Of a stretch of DNA of 64,000 bases, positions 10,827 through 25,200 are shown in pieces (position 1 is the stretch's first letter; every line of letters starts with the position of its first letter). Below the pieces are notes generated by a model. That model was given only the letters and a program-made list of their open reading frames with translations. It was not told the origin of the DNA and ran no database searches. A program made the translations under genes and the position numbers. Origin of the DNA: Proteromonas lacertae (Eukaryota; Sar; Bigyra; Opalinata; Proteromonadidae); the NCBI GenBank assembly GCA_002245135.1, contig NGBS01000873.1, positions 1 through 64,000 of the forward strand, written 5' to 3'.

Positions 10827-13800
10827 TTATTCATTTTTCTCTATATCTTCTACTATATCATGAGGAGAAGCAAATGTTGGGTTTGAATTGTGGTTAGCTG
10901 ATTCACCAGATAGAATAGTTGTTGGCTCTTTAATTGGAAGACTTGGTGGTAAATTTAAATTTGAATTACTAGTACTATTACCATTTGGGGAAACAGTGCT
11001 AGGGTTAACCGTTCCTGGTATAGATATACCATGATTAGATGGATTAGAAGCACCATGTTGAGATGACATATTTGATATACCTCTATTTGGTGTGAATCTC
11101 CAATCTGTTCCTGAAGTAGCTGGAGTTGTAGTTGTTGATACACCAAAACCAACAGGCTTTGAACCACCACTGGAACTACCACCTAATGTACTACTTGATC
11201 TTGTAGTTGATTTTCTTAAATGCATCACTGTAGATCTGAATTGGATTTTATTATCAGTACCATGAAGCAAGTAAGACACTTCATCTTCAATAGCTTGTTT
11301 AATTTCATTATCAAAGGTGTTAAACTCACTAAACCACATATTAGCATTTTCACTCAACAAACCAAACTTACTTTGAATGAATAAATATGAATTATTTGTT
11401 AATATTAAATGTTGAATTTCTCCTATAGCTTCATCATATAAACTAGGTGTAATTTCTTTATTATCCATTGCTGTTTTAATTCTAAGTTTCATTGAAGTAG
11501 AAATATTAATTTCATTCTCACTTCCATCAGCAATATATTCTGTATATAGTTTATGTGCGAGTTTATCATTCTCTTCTTTTGATCTCTTCACATATCCCAT
11601 TTGATATTTACATGCATCTTCCCAAAATAACATGCTCTCTTCTTGTAATACTTCCTTTAAGTATAATTTCAAACAAGCTCTTACTACTGGATCATCAAAT
11701 AATAGATTCTTCATATCCATATTAGTTGTTGCTGTTTCTCTTTTGAAGAATTTAGTAATTGGCATTATTATTGGTATTATTATTATTGCTAAAATATTAA
11801 TAATTAAATATAAAGCAAAAGTAGATGCGCTGTTTGGATAATCTCCTATTGTTAATAATCTGAATATAAACTGTGCAATTGAACATAAAGCTAACAATAT
11901 TGCTATAAATATTTCTTTCTTTGCTGCTTTAGGTAATTCAGAAAAACCAAATGATATAATATGAACACATAGAATAAGTGTAATTATACTCAAGAAGAAC
12001 TATTTTTTATATATAAAAATAAAATATATAATACATTTACCACAAATAAAGCTATTTGTTCAATTGTATTTTCAGATCCACATACTGTGGCAGAGAATGG
12101 ATAACCATTAGCATCTACAGTCTTTGTAAACTGGAAAGGATATCCAAGATACATTGTTATACCAAATAATACAATAATAACAGCACCTATTTTACATACA
12201 AACTTCCATTCACCACTGGTTGAAAATTGTTTCTTTTCGTGTTTCTTGTATATATCGAAAGTAATAAAGAAAAATGAACTTGACATAGTTACCATACATG
12301 CTGCTAATATTGAATATTGAGCATAACAATGAACTTTATTGACTGCTAAAATATCACCAACACATCCTATTAATACACCGCTAATTAATATGATAAAATA
12401 AATAGGCGGACTTATAGATCTAGTATAGATAGGTCTAATCAAAATGAGAGTTAGATAAGTTAAATATTCAATCAGATTAATTGCAAACATAATATAAATA
12501 ATCACTTTAGAAGCGACTGAAGCATCATATAATGCATCTATTAATATAATAATAATATATTATATATTATTTATACATCCTCTTTTTTGTATATTTTCTG
12601 GTAAAAGAATACCATCATGACAATTTCTTGGTTGTTTCCATTGATAGGACAATATAATATCAAATCCATCTGTTCCATTTTCCACTACTTCTATATCACT
12701 TTTCTTACAATCAACTTCTTCATATTCACAAGCTAAAACATAACTAGAAAAACAGGTAGACAAATCCAATACTGGATTAATAGCTAAAAAGTAAGAAGTA
12801 TCTTTATCTTTAATTCTATCTTGAACATTTATGGATGCTTCAAGTTCTACTGATCCTTTTGGTATTATTGTACCAGACACTTTACTTAATTCAACATTTT
12901 TGGTAGTTTCTGTATTCAGTACCCAATCAATTGGATAATTTCCTGTGTTGTTTAATATAACCTTAGCTGTACTTACAGTATCATTGAGTGAATATTTAAA
13001 CTTCAATACAGCAGGTGTAACAGACCATTTGGCATCAACACCACCAATTTGATTATATTTTACTACAGCCCAATATAAATATTTTACCAAATCTCTCGAA
13101 TCATAATATGTTACATAATAATATTCACCATCATCTGCTTTAATTATTGTACTGTCTCTTACTGGTCTATGTATATTAAATTCTTCACATTCACTAGCAT
13201 TATAATAAAAAAATTTATCATATATCTGAGAGAAACCTTTTTTCATACCACTAATAGTACGTTGAACATTCTTCTTATGATCACCATAAAAAAATTCCAT
13301 CACAACATCATTCATACCAACAACAAGACCAGTACAATTATCAGTTATAAAATACATTATATCTTTATTATTTACATCCGGTTTAAGATTATCATCTAGA
13401 AATTCAAAAGTGTTAATCGTCACTTGAGAAACAGAAAATCTTTCAGTCCAAGTATAGTTTATAAAGAAATTTGGATATGCATAATCAATACATGTAGTTT
13501 GTAAAGCTACATCATAATAAAATTTATTAATTCTTCCTTCCAAGAATCTTCCTGATATTAGAATAGGCCACATATCAGCAAAACCATTAGACGATAGTTG
13601 AAGAACAAAACATGACAATGCACCAACAGCAGGATATATATCAATGAAGTTATAACTATCATTTCCCCATACAACACCTAATCTTGTTGCACCTTTGATC
13701 ATTCTAAAGTATGATTCTTGACTAGATAAAATAATAAATATATATTATACAGTCCTATTAGATTTGAATGGATTTGAGTATTTGCATAATCAAATAATTG

Positions 13801-14275
13801 TTCTCTATCATCTTGTGTTAGTTTAGCTGTTGATTTATTCCTATCTCCCGTATCTTCAAACAAAATAGTATGCATGCTTATATTTGGATGTACAACGTAG
13901 AGAGTATAACTCATATTTTCATAATATGGTTTGATATATCCTGCTTCAATGTTTAGAGCAGGATAACCTTTTTCAATAACTAATTGAAATAATGGATTTA
14001 TATCACAATTATTACTGTCATTGAAATATATTCCAATGTCTTTCTTTGGTAATGATTGCATTAGTTGACCATTTGCTGTAGATTGTCTGATGACATAATT
14101 AAAGTCTTGATTTGCTTTAGCAACACGATTATCAACATCAGCATATAGTAAATCACGTGAACATATCGTTTTTTCGCTAGAATATATACAAATAATTTCA
14201 ATACCTATTTACTGATGCAAGGAAAACAACCAATATCAAGAAAATCGTTTTTAATGAACTGTCGTTACAAAAATG
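10827..14275 (-). CDS. Class-C-like seven-helix receptor with C-terminal RGS domain
   Basis: Exons are separated by introns at 14177-14204, 13722-13750, 12538-12576 and 12000-12034. About 1,100 residues are encoded. Order: hydrophobic signal peptide (KTIFLILVVFLASVNS); a large ectodomain of sensor type, possibly dCache-like; an Ig-like stretch (NNTGNYPIDWVL) resembling ASH/MSP folds; seven hydrophobic helices between about 12500 and 11750; an RGS domain (VVRACLKLYLKEVLQEESML to YLFIQSKFG); and a Ser/Thr/Gly-rich tail. RGS domains accelerate GTP hydrolysis by G-alpha, so receptor and signal terminator sit in one chain, as in plant AtRGS1 and some protist GPCRs. No in-frame ATG precedes the signal peptide (TGA at 14276-14278), so a start exon or a base is missing. 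The 7TM and RGS calls are firm; the ectodomain family is inferred. Confidence 0.8.
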
Positions 14276-14404
14276 TCAAACAAGTTTGATCATATTTTTT
14301 GAATTGCATTATCCATGCAGAACTTAATTTTTGAAATGAATAACTTCAAACACAATTATTTCATTTCCACATACAAATAATGATAATAATATTAAATTAA
14401 TAAA

Positions 14405-14710
14405 TTATGGTTTTGAAATTGGCACAAGTGGGGTAATAGTAACATCAGGTGATTGTAAAGCTCTTTTAACAAGATCTCCCTCGGTTTTTCTTGAATATGT
14501 TTTCAAAGAATTAATTTCCAAAGCAGCTTCTTTTTGAGGACTTGATGATTTTTGTGTTCTATTTCAGTGATTATAAACATATAAATAATACAATAATTCC
14601 AGAGCCAACTGAGATGTCTTTGGTCTTAAAGTTGAAGTAAAGTGTTTTGGTGATGTATATAGTGATAAAGATGGTATCCAATTGGTAGTTAACATTGATT
14701 GAGCAGATGC

Positions 14711-14741
<31 letters not shown>

Positions 14742-15150
14742 TACGTTTAGTTTCTTTACTTCTTGTTATTGATTTTCTTCCTTTTAATTCTTTCTGCATT
14801 CTTTCAGATGGTCTTTTTCTAGAAGTTTCTAACTGTACATCACTCGATTCTTTACGATATAATCCCATTGATTTCCATCTATAATTAGTACCACCCCATT
14901 GACCTACATTGATACTATATACTTCTTGATTCATTGTCTCTATTGTTGCTGGTTCTGGTCTTGTTGTTGATAATCTTCTACCATTTGTAGTCTTCTATAT
15001 AATAAGAATAAGAATATATACTGATGGAGATATTACTTTATCCTTCATTGTCTTGGATAATGTATTCTCTTTTGATTGAGATGGAGTTATTGTTTTATTA
15101 TTATTATCTATTAATTCAGTTTTTGATTCTTCTAATTTACTTTCATTTAT

Positions 15151-15189
<39 letters not shown>

Positions 15190-16205
15190 TCCTAAAGAAT
15201 CAACTGAATGTAATTCATTCTTATAGTCATCTCTTTTTAAAGCTGAATTAATCATATACACTTGATTCTGCAACTGTTGATTCTCTCTTTTCAATTGGTT
15301 TATTCTATTATCTCTTTCATATATTCCATCTTTCAATATTAAAACTTGTTCTTCCATCTCACGTTTATGAGTTGCTTCCATTGAATTAATTCTACCAATT
15401 TGCCCTCTGATTGCTGTTAATAACTGACTTAATAATAACTTATCATTTTCAATTTTACGTTTTTGTTCATTGTATTTTATTCTTCTTGTCTTCTTCTTAT
15501 TTGCTACAAATACTGTCTCCATTAAGTTCTCTTTCATTGTTTCATCTATTTGATGTGAAACTTTTACATAATCTCTTTGTTTTTCATCTATTGCTTGTTT
15601 TAATAAAGGAATGATTTTCTGTAGACTTCTATCATTGGGATCTCGATTCATTAAGTCATTTTGCTCTAATAATTTATTCAATTTATCAACTGTATCTTTT
15701 AATTCATGATTCTCTTCTTCCAGTTGTTCATTTTTTGAATCTAATTCTTGAAGTCTGTTATTGAGTGTTAATAATTGTTGAGAAAATTTGTCCTTTAATT
15801 CTTCTTCTGCACATTGTTTTACTTTGTCTATTTTTTCATTGATTGGCTGTCTGAAACTGAGAAAATCAGATTGAACCCCTTTGAGCAATATTTCTGATCT
15901 ATTCTGCATTCTAGTATAAAACCCATTAATTGATGCACTCATATTCTATTTATTGTATTATGATATGAAAAAAAAATACAACTTCACCATCAGACTCAAG
16001 TTCACCTTGAAGTGATGATAAATATCCTCTTAAAGACACGTCTACTTCTGTTATTTTTGAGTTGATTGATGATTCAAGTATTGATTCAAGCATTGCAAAC
16101 ACATCGTTTATCTAGACGATTAATAACTGTATAATATACATCTATCTTCTCGTTTTCAGTTTTTTTATCAGCAGCAACTAAAAGTGGATCGTCTATTACA
16201 CTCAT
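14405..16205 (-). CDS. Coiled-coil protein with poly-Asn tract
   Basis: Six exons with introns at 16112-16139, 15946-15979, 14995-15021, 14710-14744 and 14559-14591 give 547 residues in one frame (lengths checked). The protein starts MSVIDDPLLVAAD. Residues of about 90-300 form long heptad-rich coiled coil (LDSKNEQLEEENHELKDTVD). A run of about 12 Asn encoded by (AAT)n follows near 15160-15190, then a basic, Ser/Thr-rich tail with GQWGGTNYRWKSMG and a C-terminus ending LVPISKP. I do not recognise the family; a cytoskeletal or axonemal role is only a guess. The intron at 14710-14744 is almost entirely an ATT repeat. The start lies only 68 bp from the divergent HECT gene. Confidence 0.7.
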
Positions 16206-16273
16206 TTTCGATTTTATAAATAAAGAAAAACGATTCTTGAAACGGATATATTACAGTAAATGACAAGATTTTA
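16206..16273. promoter_or_regulatory. Short shared promoter between divergent genes
   Basis: Only 68 bp separate the start codons of the coiled-coil gene (minus) and the HECT ligase gene (plus). All start-site information for both genes must lie here or within the genes. No TATA-like or other motif can be singled out in such AT-rich sequence. Confidence 0.5.
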
Positions 16274-19200
16274 ATGGGACAAAATCAGGGTACTTTGATC
16301 AAAAAACAGTATGACAACCATAGAAGAAATGCTCATTTGAAATTAATAAATATAAATAATGAGGATATAGAACAAAACTTACAGATTAGTCGATTGTACA
16401 GTAGAAGAGATGAAGGATATTCCTCATATCTTAATCACAGTACATTTTTAAAAGCAAATATTCAGAGAACTAAGGAGAGGCTGAAGTATTTATTTCTATT
16501 ATCAATCTTAGAAACGGTTCAAAGTCGCCATTTATGCATGCTTTGCTGGAAATCAATATTTTATCTAAAATGTACTTATTATCATCTTCAAATTCATACT
16601 ATTCTATACCATTTGATCATTTCTTCTTCGTATAATCAGTGATATATATATTTATTAGAAAACCAATTTATTAACTCCACCAGTATATTCAGAACTAAAT
16701 GACCATCAACCATCCAACCCAGAATATTTTATTGCAAATAAATTCATTGTATTGTTGTTAAAATCCTTATATTATAGTTTCAAGATTGTACTAATGAACC
16801 TAGTGGATATGATAATATAATGCTAGCGATATCAAATGCAAATGAAACATTTAATACATATTTTCAATTTGTAAATAGAATGAATAGTTCTACATCATAT
16901 CAAGTAATCAATATAAAATATAAAGATATTGAAGAAAGTGATTTTCCAATAGAAATAGATAATGTCTCATTTAGAGATAAAGTAAATCTGTTGGTAGAAT
17001 ATGAAAATTATGATGAAATATATATGTTAAAAGTATTATATTTGTGGTTTTATTTATATAGTTTGTTATTAAAAATCTCACTATTCCATTATCTTTTCAT
17101 TGTATCGTTAATGATAATGAACAGATATTGAATGGATATATTGATGAACAAAAATTGATTTTCAAATTAAAAGAAGCTGTCGTTATAAAGAAATTAAATA
17201 TCACTTTTTATCCTGAAGTGACAAAAGGTAGAGCATATTCGTTTGTAGTAAATAGTATTAGCTTCTTTAAGGAAAATGATGAAATAAGTAACAGATCTAA
17301 GCTAGATAACTTTATTAAGAAAATGATAAAGAATTACAAAGGTGTTGAAGATGAAATGAAATTGATGAAGTTCTTTTTTGAATTAGCAAATAGAAGCAGA
17401 CTGTTTTTGATTTATTTATATACTCTTTCTTACTGTTTAGAAAAACAAAAAACTGTTATATGGGATGATATAAAAGAGAAGTGTATAAAAATGGTGAGAG
17501 AATTAAAATATACTGAAAATAATATCTTCTATAATCAGATAAAATATCCTCAATGTGAAAAAGAAGATGGAATTTCACATTGATAAAGCAAAATGTTCAG
17601 CGTATGATATTATATTGATATATGTTTATAGAGGTGTTAAAATAGTGAATGATTCAAAAATAATTTCCAATAAAACAAGTGTAAAATATAATTATGCAAT
17701 GATTGACAATCCATTAATCGATGATGGAGTTTATAGATTTGATATTCATATTGATCGTTACTCTAAAGATGATAATATATATTTTGGATTATCATCATCC
17801 CAAATATTCTTATGTGATACAATTGAAAACTGTGATAATGTGTATATAATAAATGGTAAAACAGGAAAAACACAACAAAATAGAATAAAAGGTAATGTAG
17901 TAATTGATGGAATAAATGAAAATGATACTATTACTTTGATCTATAATCATAATACTAGATGTATGATGTTTGGAAAGTCAATTGATAAAATCTACACTAT
18001 ATTTAATGCAATACCATCTAATTTATACTATCCAATTCTATTTTTTGATGGTAATTCTGAGGTAAGTATAATTTCGTGTAGTTTTTGTAATGAATCAAGC
18101 AATTTGACGATTAGTAATTATTTGAATGATGTAAATATCATTACTCCAACAAAAGTATTTTTTTGTATATATGATATGTTGCTATAGATAGGAAATAATG
18201 ATTATGTTGTATTTCCAATCAATAAAAAAATATACCAAAGACAGGAAGAAAAGATAATTATAAATACAAAGAATAAAATTCATTATATTCATGGTTATAT
18301 ACACATTTGTTTATTAGATAATGATGAAAGATATGATAGTATTGTTATTAGTTTATTTGCTTCATTTAGATAATACTATAGTGATTGATGTGATAGGCAA
18401 AGGAAGTTCAACTTTAAATATTTGTACAAACATTAAGATATGCAACAAAAATGATGCTTATGAATTTGAAGGAAGTGTTAATGCAAATGCAACGTTATCT
18501 ATAGAAATATGCATTAAATCATCATCAAGTAATAATCGATGTTTTGTGTGTATATATAATGTATCTTTATTGAATGAAAATAATACATATTTAACCACAA
18601 GAATTGATTCAATTGATAAAGTGAATGATACAAAATCATTTGTTGAAGTAGTAACCAAAATATATAGCAATATATCTCATATTCAATATAGGAAATATCA
18701 TTATACAGAAACACTTCCAATATGGTATGATTTAACAAAAGAATCAGTAGTGGTTTATACATCAATATTAAAGACTTGTTTCTCTAACATTAAAGAATAC
18801 AAACAAATAGCCATGAATATTTTAGGTTTATTGGGCAGTAATATCAATCAGTTTATTCTAGATGATCTTAATCCAATCAAATTTAAGTTATGGAAGAATG
18901 TTGATAATGTTATATCAAAGCTATCATCTGTTGAGAATCTTTTGAATTGTTTGAATGATTATATAGATAATCTAATAGGTGATGAAAAGAATGAAGATTT
19001 ATTGAATATGGTTTTCAATACTATTTGCATTGGATTACCTGTATTATACTCAAATAAAAATGAAAGACTGAATATGATAATAGAATTGCATAAAAAGAAT
19101 GAAAAAATGTTCTTTATTCTTTTAAAGTTCTTAAAAGATGAACCTCTTCATATTAAATCTCTTTGTGAAGATTTTTATATCAGTGATTGTAATTGTAATA

Positions 19201-22200
19201 TTATGTTATTCGAAAAATTATTATATTTAGCTTCAGATTTGTATGTAAGTTTCATGAAGAAAAATAATGAAACTAAAGATGAAGTTGATAATTACATTAC
19301 AATTGCTTCATTTTTAGTTGAATATCAGACACATTTTCTATCCTATTGTTATACAAACAGTGATAATGGAAATGATGTATAATCAATATTGTAGTTATAT
19401 TTCATAGTTTTTGATTAGTTATATAGATTTCCTATCATCATTTCTCTCAACATTCTTTACTAAAATTAATAATGAGAATTTGTTTCATAGTCTTAAAAAG
19501 AATATTCAATATTCCCCCGTTGGAAATTATTTAGTAAGTTTCACTGAATTCTTTGAACATAAAAGTACATCTAACAAAATTAAACCAGAAGTTATTGAAA
19601 AAATAAGTTATATTGTTAATCAATTTCAATTGTATTTCAGCAGAAATGATGATGAAGTATATATTATGTGATTTATATATTTTAAAATATAAATAGTATG
19701 ATACATATGATAAAATAGTTGGCAATGAAATTGAGAATGAATTTAGAAATAAATCATTTGAACAAGATCCAGAGAATATCTATCTTTCAATAGAAAATGG
19801 CAATGTTGATAATGTGAATGCTAATGTATGATTTTTTTGATATGATATTAATATAGATGGGATATTATTTTACACCTAAAGAAGAGTTGATAATATATTC
19901 ATTAGGAAGAGCCGCGTCTTTGGTTGATAATAAAAGAAAGATTATATCATCTCATGTTGTTAGAATTACGCAGAATAATCATATATTATCTACTTGTGTT
20001 ATTGATAAAAACTCTAAAATAGACTCACTTGGATATGCATATGAAAATTTGCCATTTCCAATTATATTATATCCAAAAACAGTGTATTGTATATATTCTA
20101 GTGAATCAAATAATAGTGGTGATTCATTCAAATTATCCCCTAATCCTGATAATCTCCATTATAGAAATACCTTAATTGAGTTTATTACTACAATTAAGCC
20201 ACTTACAAATATAGAAGGTTTTAATAAATTGATGTATAATTATGGTTTAGCAACGATATTTGTTAAAAAGAAAATTGATAACGCTTTATCAATTCTTCCT
20301 CCAATATTATACCCTGATCTATCAAGTAAAGAAAAAGAGAATTATGTTTTAAATATACAACCTAGTGGAAATAATAATCTAAGAATTGTTAACACATCAA
20401 TATTGCATGATGTTTCAGTTGAGTATATGATAAGAATAGAATCATATCAATCAAACGAAAAGCTATTGATAGGGATTAATAAAAATCCAATTAGTAATAT
20501 TCAATCAGTTGATAAATGTCTTTTTTATGTTACAAGTAATGGAGAACTTTTCTATGAAGGAAGTATTCATCATACTAAATCATTTACCAAAGAATTACTA
20601 AAACCCATTCACATTAGGATCAATAGCAAAACAAATGATATAACAATATATAATGATGAAAAAATCCTCTTTCAATCAAGTGACTATTATAGTCTTATAT
20701 ACCCTGAAAATGATGGTGGAATTTCTGTAGTTATAGGGATTTATGGAAATGTTCCTATTTCATTATATTGTAATAGTATAATCAATATATTTGATTTAAT
20801 TTATTTCTTAGAAGTATCTATATTAAGAAATGTTCCACTTTATTATGACATTCAAAGATCATTAGCAAGATGTTGTGGCATTATTTGTAAGAAGAATATT
20901 GAAGGTAGATTAAAAGAAAATCAAATAGTTAATGAAATAATTGGGAATTGGTTGTTAGATCCAATACTTGTTAGAGGACAAGACAATGAAGATAAAACGA
21001 GAGTATATCCTTTTCTTTCTCATATATTTGAATATAGCTAAGAATTCAACAAAATGTGAAAGTTGTTAATGATGTTAAAGAGTTTATAGAGAAGTTGAGG
21101 AATAATACAGATCCAGATGCAGACATGCTGTATAAATGGTTATGTAGACCGCAATATATTAGTCAAATTGTAAGAAGAGCAGAAGTAGATATGGAAAAGT
21201 TGTTGTGTATATATTTAATCATTATTTGTATGTTTTGAATAGTATCTTTAGTTGTTAAACATTGTAATTGTGTTTCATTGTTCAAAACTCTTATTAATAT
21301 GTTAAAAGAAAAAAAAGATCCTCTTAATTGTTTAGAAGATATCGAACAATATGAAATTCAGCAAATATGCAGTGTAATTAACAGCTTTAGAAGATTTTTT
21401 TCAGATAAACTTGATCAAATAAAACAAGAAACAGAGGATGATGATGATATTGAGAAATTATCAAATGAATTAAGAAAATTTGTATTAAATAATATATATA
21501 TATAAATATAATTAAATAGACAAAACAAAAATTAGATTTTCTTTATAGTTTTGAAGGTTATTTTACTCCATATTTATATCCAGAACATGAATTTAATGTG
21601 GATTTTTTACCTAATAAAGTAGAATTTCCAAAGAATTTAGAATCAAATAGTATAATAGTTATTATGGTTATATAAATATAGATTTATCATCAAGTGTCGA
21701 TTTTAGTAATGATATTTGTTTTGATTATCAACAAAAGAAAAGTGAATGTATTTATTTTTTAAAATATATATTTGTAGTAAAGAAAGAAATACAGAGTCAA
21801 ATTGCACAAATAGATGAATCAATCATGAGATTTTTAAAAGAAGTGGATCATAAATTATTTGATGATATTAAGGAAAGAATTGAAAAGAGAATAGATACTT
21901 GTCTATCAAGAATTGATGGATTAAAAGGTTTGACAAAAGCTATCTCCACTATAAAATCGTCAATTTGTCTAAGTGATTTATTAAACCCAATTAGAGAGAG
22001 TATGTTGATAAATTCAATAGGAATAGAAGGAATTCTATATGATAAATGTCATTACATGTCAAATGTAACTGGAATACCAGCAGTTTATAAAATTGCTTTA
22101 TATAATGAATACTGGAATTTGTATATATATTTGGTTATTATATATAGCTTTGAATCTGCGGTTATATTATTGAGTAAGTGGTATTCAAAATCCGTTATTC

Positions 22201-25200
22201 TCTCTTTTACTTTATTAAAGACTTTAACTATTGATTATCAAGAATATGATTTACGTAACTTAATCAAATCTCAATTACCTCAAATTGTTCATCACATATG
22301 TTCTATTTCTAACAGAATATATCATTTCATACAATCAGATGATCAAAGTCAATATATTGGTGATTATTTGAGCAATTGGGAAATACAGAATATTCCTTCT
22401 TTATCAAAAGTTCTTAAACTTGTAAACCATGGCGATTTGACAATCATGGAAATGAGAGGGCTTTTAAAGAATCAAACCTGTTTAAGCTCATATATAAATG
22501 AAGTTAAAGACACATTTAATGATGATTCTCATTTCATAATACATTATAATGAATGTTTAAAAAGAATAATGAATAATTACAAAAGTAAAAATACATATGA
22601 AGTTAATACAAATCTAGGAGATAATATTACATGTCATGGATATAGTTATTTAGCAAAATATTGCCAAAAGCTGCAAATGTTTATGTTGTTACAGTATTTT
22701 GGAGGAAGAAGTAACCTTATGAATAGAAATCCAGAGTTTTTAAATCAAGATGAAAAATCTATTTCTGGAAAAGATATGGCAAAATGGAAAGTATATTAGT
22801 ATATAATATAATGAATAGAATTTTATCTCAAGTTGCCTGAATGATGATTTTACAACATATGAAAAGTATAACAACATAAACAAAATAGAAATTGAATCTG
22901 TACTAAATGAGTATCTACTGCTTTTGTATGAATTGTTTTTTAATATTTTATTATTATAGTAAATCGAATTGTAGTCCAAAGCATCAACTACTCATTCTCA
23001 ATAATCACTTCAATTTTCTTATTCATTGTTTAATGTTTGGATCTCCACCTCTTCAATTATCTGTCATCCAGTTTCTATCTTGTTCATTCCCAGAAGTATC
23101 ATTTCCATATCTCATATTGAATAGATGAATTGTGATAAAAAACTAAATCAACTATTAACACCAATTGTAAGTATGATAGGAAAGACATTTAGTATTAATA
23201 AAAGCTACAATCCTGATGATATTTCAATTAGTGGAATAGGATATAGTTCAAAAATTGTCGCTTGTGAAATTGTATCATTCCTCAGAAAATTATATCAAAG
23301 TGGTGAACACTGGAAGAGAATTGTCACAAATTTCTTTATTTCAGTAATTGAAGATGCAGCAGATAGTATGAGTCTTTTTATAGGAACTGACAACAGTGAT
23401 CAAAGGAATTTACCTCAAGCGATAGGCACATTTGATGTATTAGGTAGTCATATTGAGACATTAAGAGTTGGAGGTAATGCAATTTATAAACCTACAAATC
23501 AAAAAGGCTTGATAGTATCCTATAATCCAGAAATGAATGATATTGGGATGTTATTTTCAGATAATTACTCTGAGGAAGTAAGGCATTATTCAGCTGATAG
23601 TGTGATTGTGTGTGATGTATATCCTGCTCCATATGCTAAAGAAGTTATTGATGATGATGAAGTAAGAGATGTATACATATATTATATATATATTAAATCA
23701 TAATTATTATATAATATATAGAGTGTTAAAGATATACTTTTAACAAAAGAATATGAATTGAATGTATCTCCAGAAAGGTTATACATTATTTCTAGTCTTA
23801 AATATAAAATCCTACAATTCTTTTCTGTACAAATAAAAGATCCATATGTAGCAAAGAAACTAGCAGGTAATTCGCTTATGGTAAAAGCATTTTGCATAGC
23901 ACTAGGAAAAGATGTGAATGTATTACTCAATGAACCAGTTCCTGAATCACTATTTCCTATTATTCCTATATATAAGATTGAAAGTTATGTAAATGATGCT
24001 CAATGTAGTATATATGAATTAGCAAATGTTAAAGCAAATTATTCTAAAGAATCTGCAACATATAAATATGATGAAGATGTAACTGAAGCTTCAAATACTA
24101 TTCGAAGATCTTTTCCTGGATTTAGTCTTACAGAATGCGCTGAATCATATATGAATCATTATGAGAAAAGAAAAACTGCTAATGAATTAATGGGAATAAA
24201 TATGAATATAGAAGTGAAACAACCACTAGGCATGTCTGTTATTACTAATTCAGATAAAGCCACACAACAATCTCATAGGTCGTTAATATATGAAATTGTA
24301 AAGAAAACAAAGAAGCAGCCATATTTTGTAAGAAATGTACTTGAATCGACTAATTGGAATAAAGAACAAGCATTGGCATTTATTAATAATTATAATGAAA
24401 AAATTGAAGAAAAACTTAGTCTTGTTTCAGATGATCCACATTACAAATATAGTGATGGAAGTAGGTGGATAAATTATATATTAGATTCTCCTTTCATACA
24501 AAAGGAAAAAGATATATCTGTTGAAATAATAAATGCATTGTATGTGGTTTTGCCAAATAATGGAGTTAAGAAAGGTACATTTGTTTTGAATAGATCTTCA
24601 AATATGATCGGAGTAGTAATGAAAGATACAAGTTATAATCAACCAGTATTAGTAATGTATTATAATCCATTCACTGGATTTGAATGGAGTGAAATATGTC
24701 CTTATAATACATTAGAATATAATCCAACACTAAATAATAAAAATATATTAATTTCAAGAAGTATTGGTTTTATCACCCAACTACAAAAATATGCAGCATT
24801 ACACCTACTTACAAATGTTATGAAAGATTCTAAATATTATAATTCATTAAAGAGAAAGTTTAAGAATTTATCAAAAACAATATATGATGCATTTTCTTTA
24901 GTGAAAGTCAGATCATTAACTGATAAGATGAAATGTATGGATATTAGATATTTTAAATTTCTGCATGAGTTAATGAGATGTAGTAATAATTCTGAGGATA
25001 ATAATGACAAGAAATTATATGATGTATTTATCGAACAAGCTATAAGACATATTAAATCAGGCTATTTTCTTGAAAATAATGCTGATATGAATAGAGAAAC
25101 AATTCATCCGTATAAACCTAATTATGAATATCAAGAAAAAGTATATTTCATTATATTTCTTTATATTATTGTTAGTTATTCATTGAAGGTGCAAGTTCAA

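Noticed and set aside
14559-14591. In-frame TGA suggesting stop-codon reassignment in the coiled-coil gene
   Set aside because: The TGA lies inside a 33-nt GTAT...TAG intron; splicing restores the frame, and TGA, TAA and TAG all end other genes.
16480-16660. Early stop ending a 122-residue protein at 16642
   Set aside because: Introns at 16486-16511 and 16630-16658 bypass it and lead into the HECT ligase gene.
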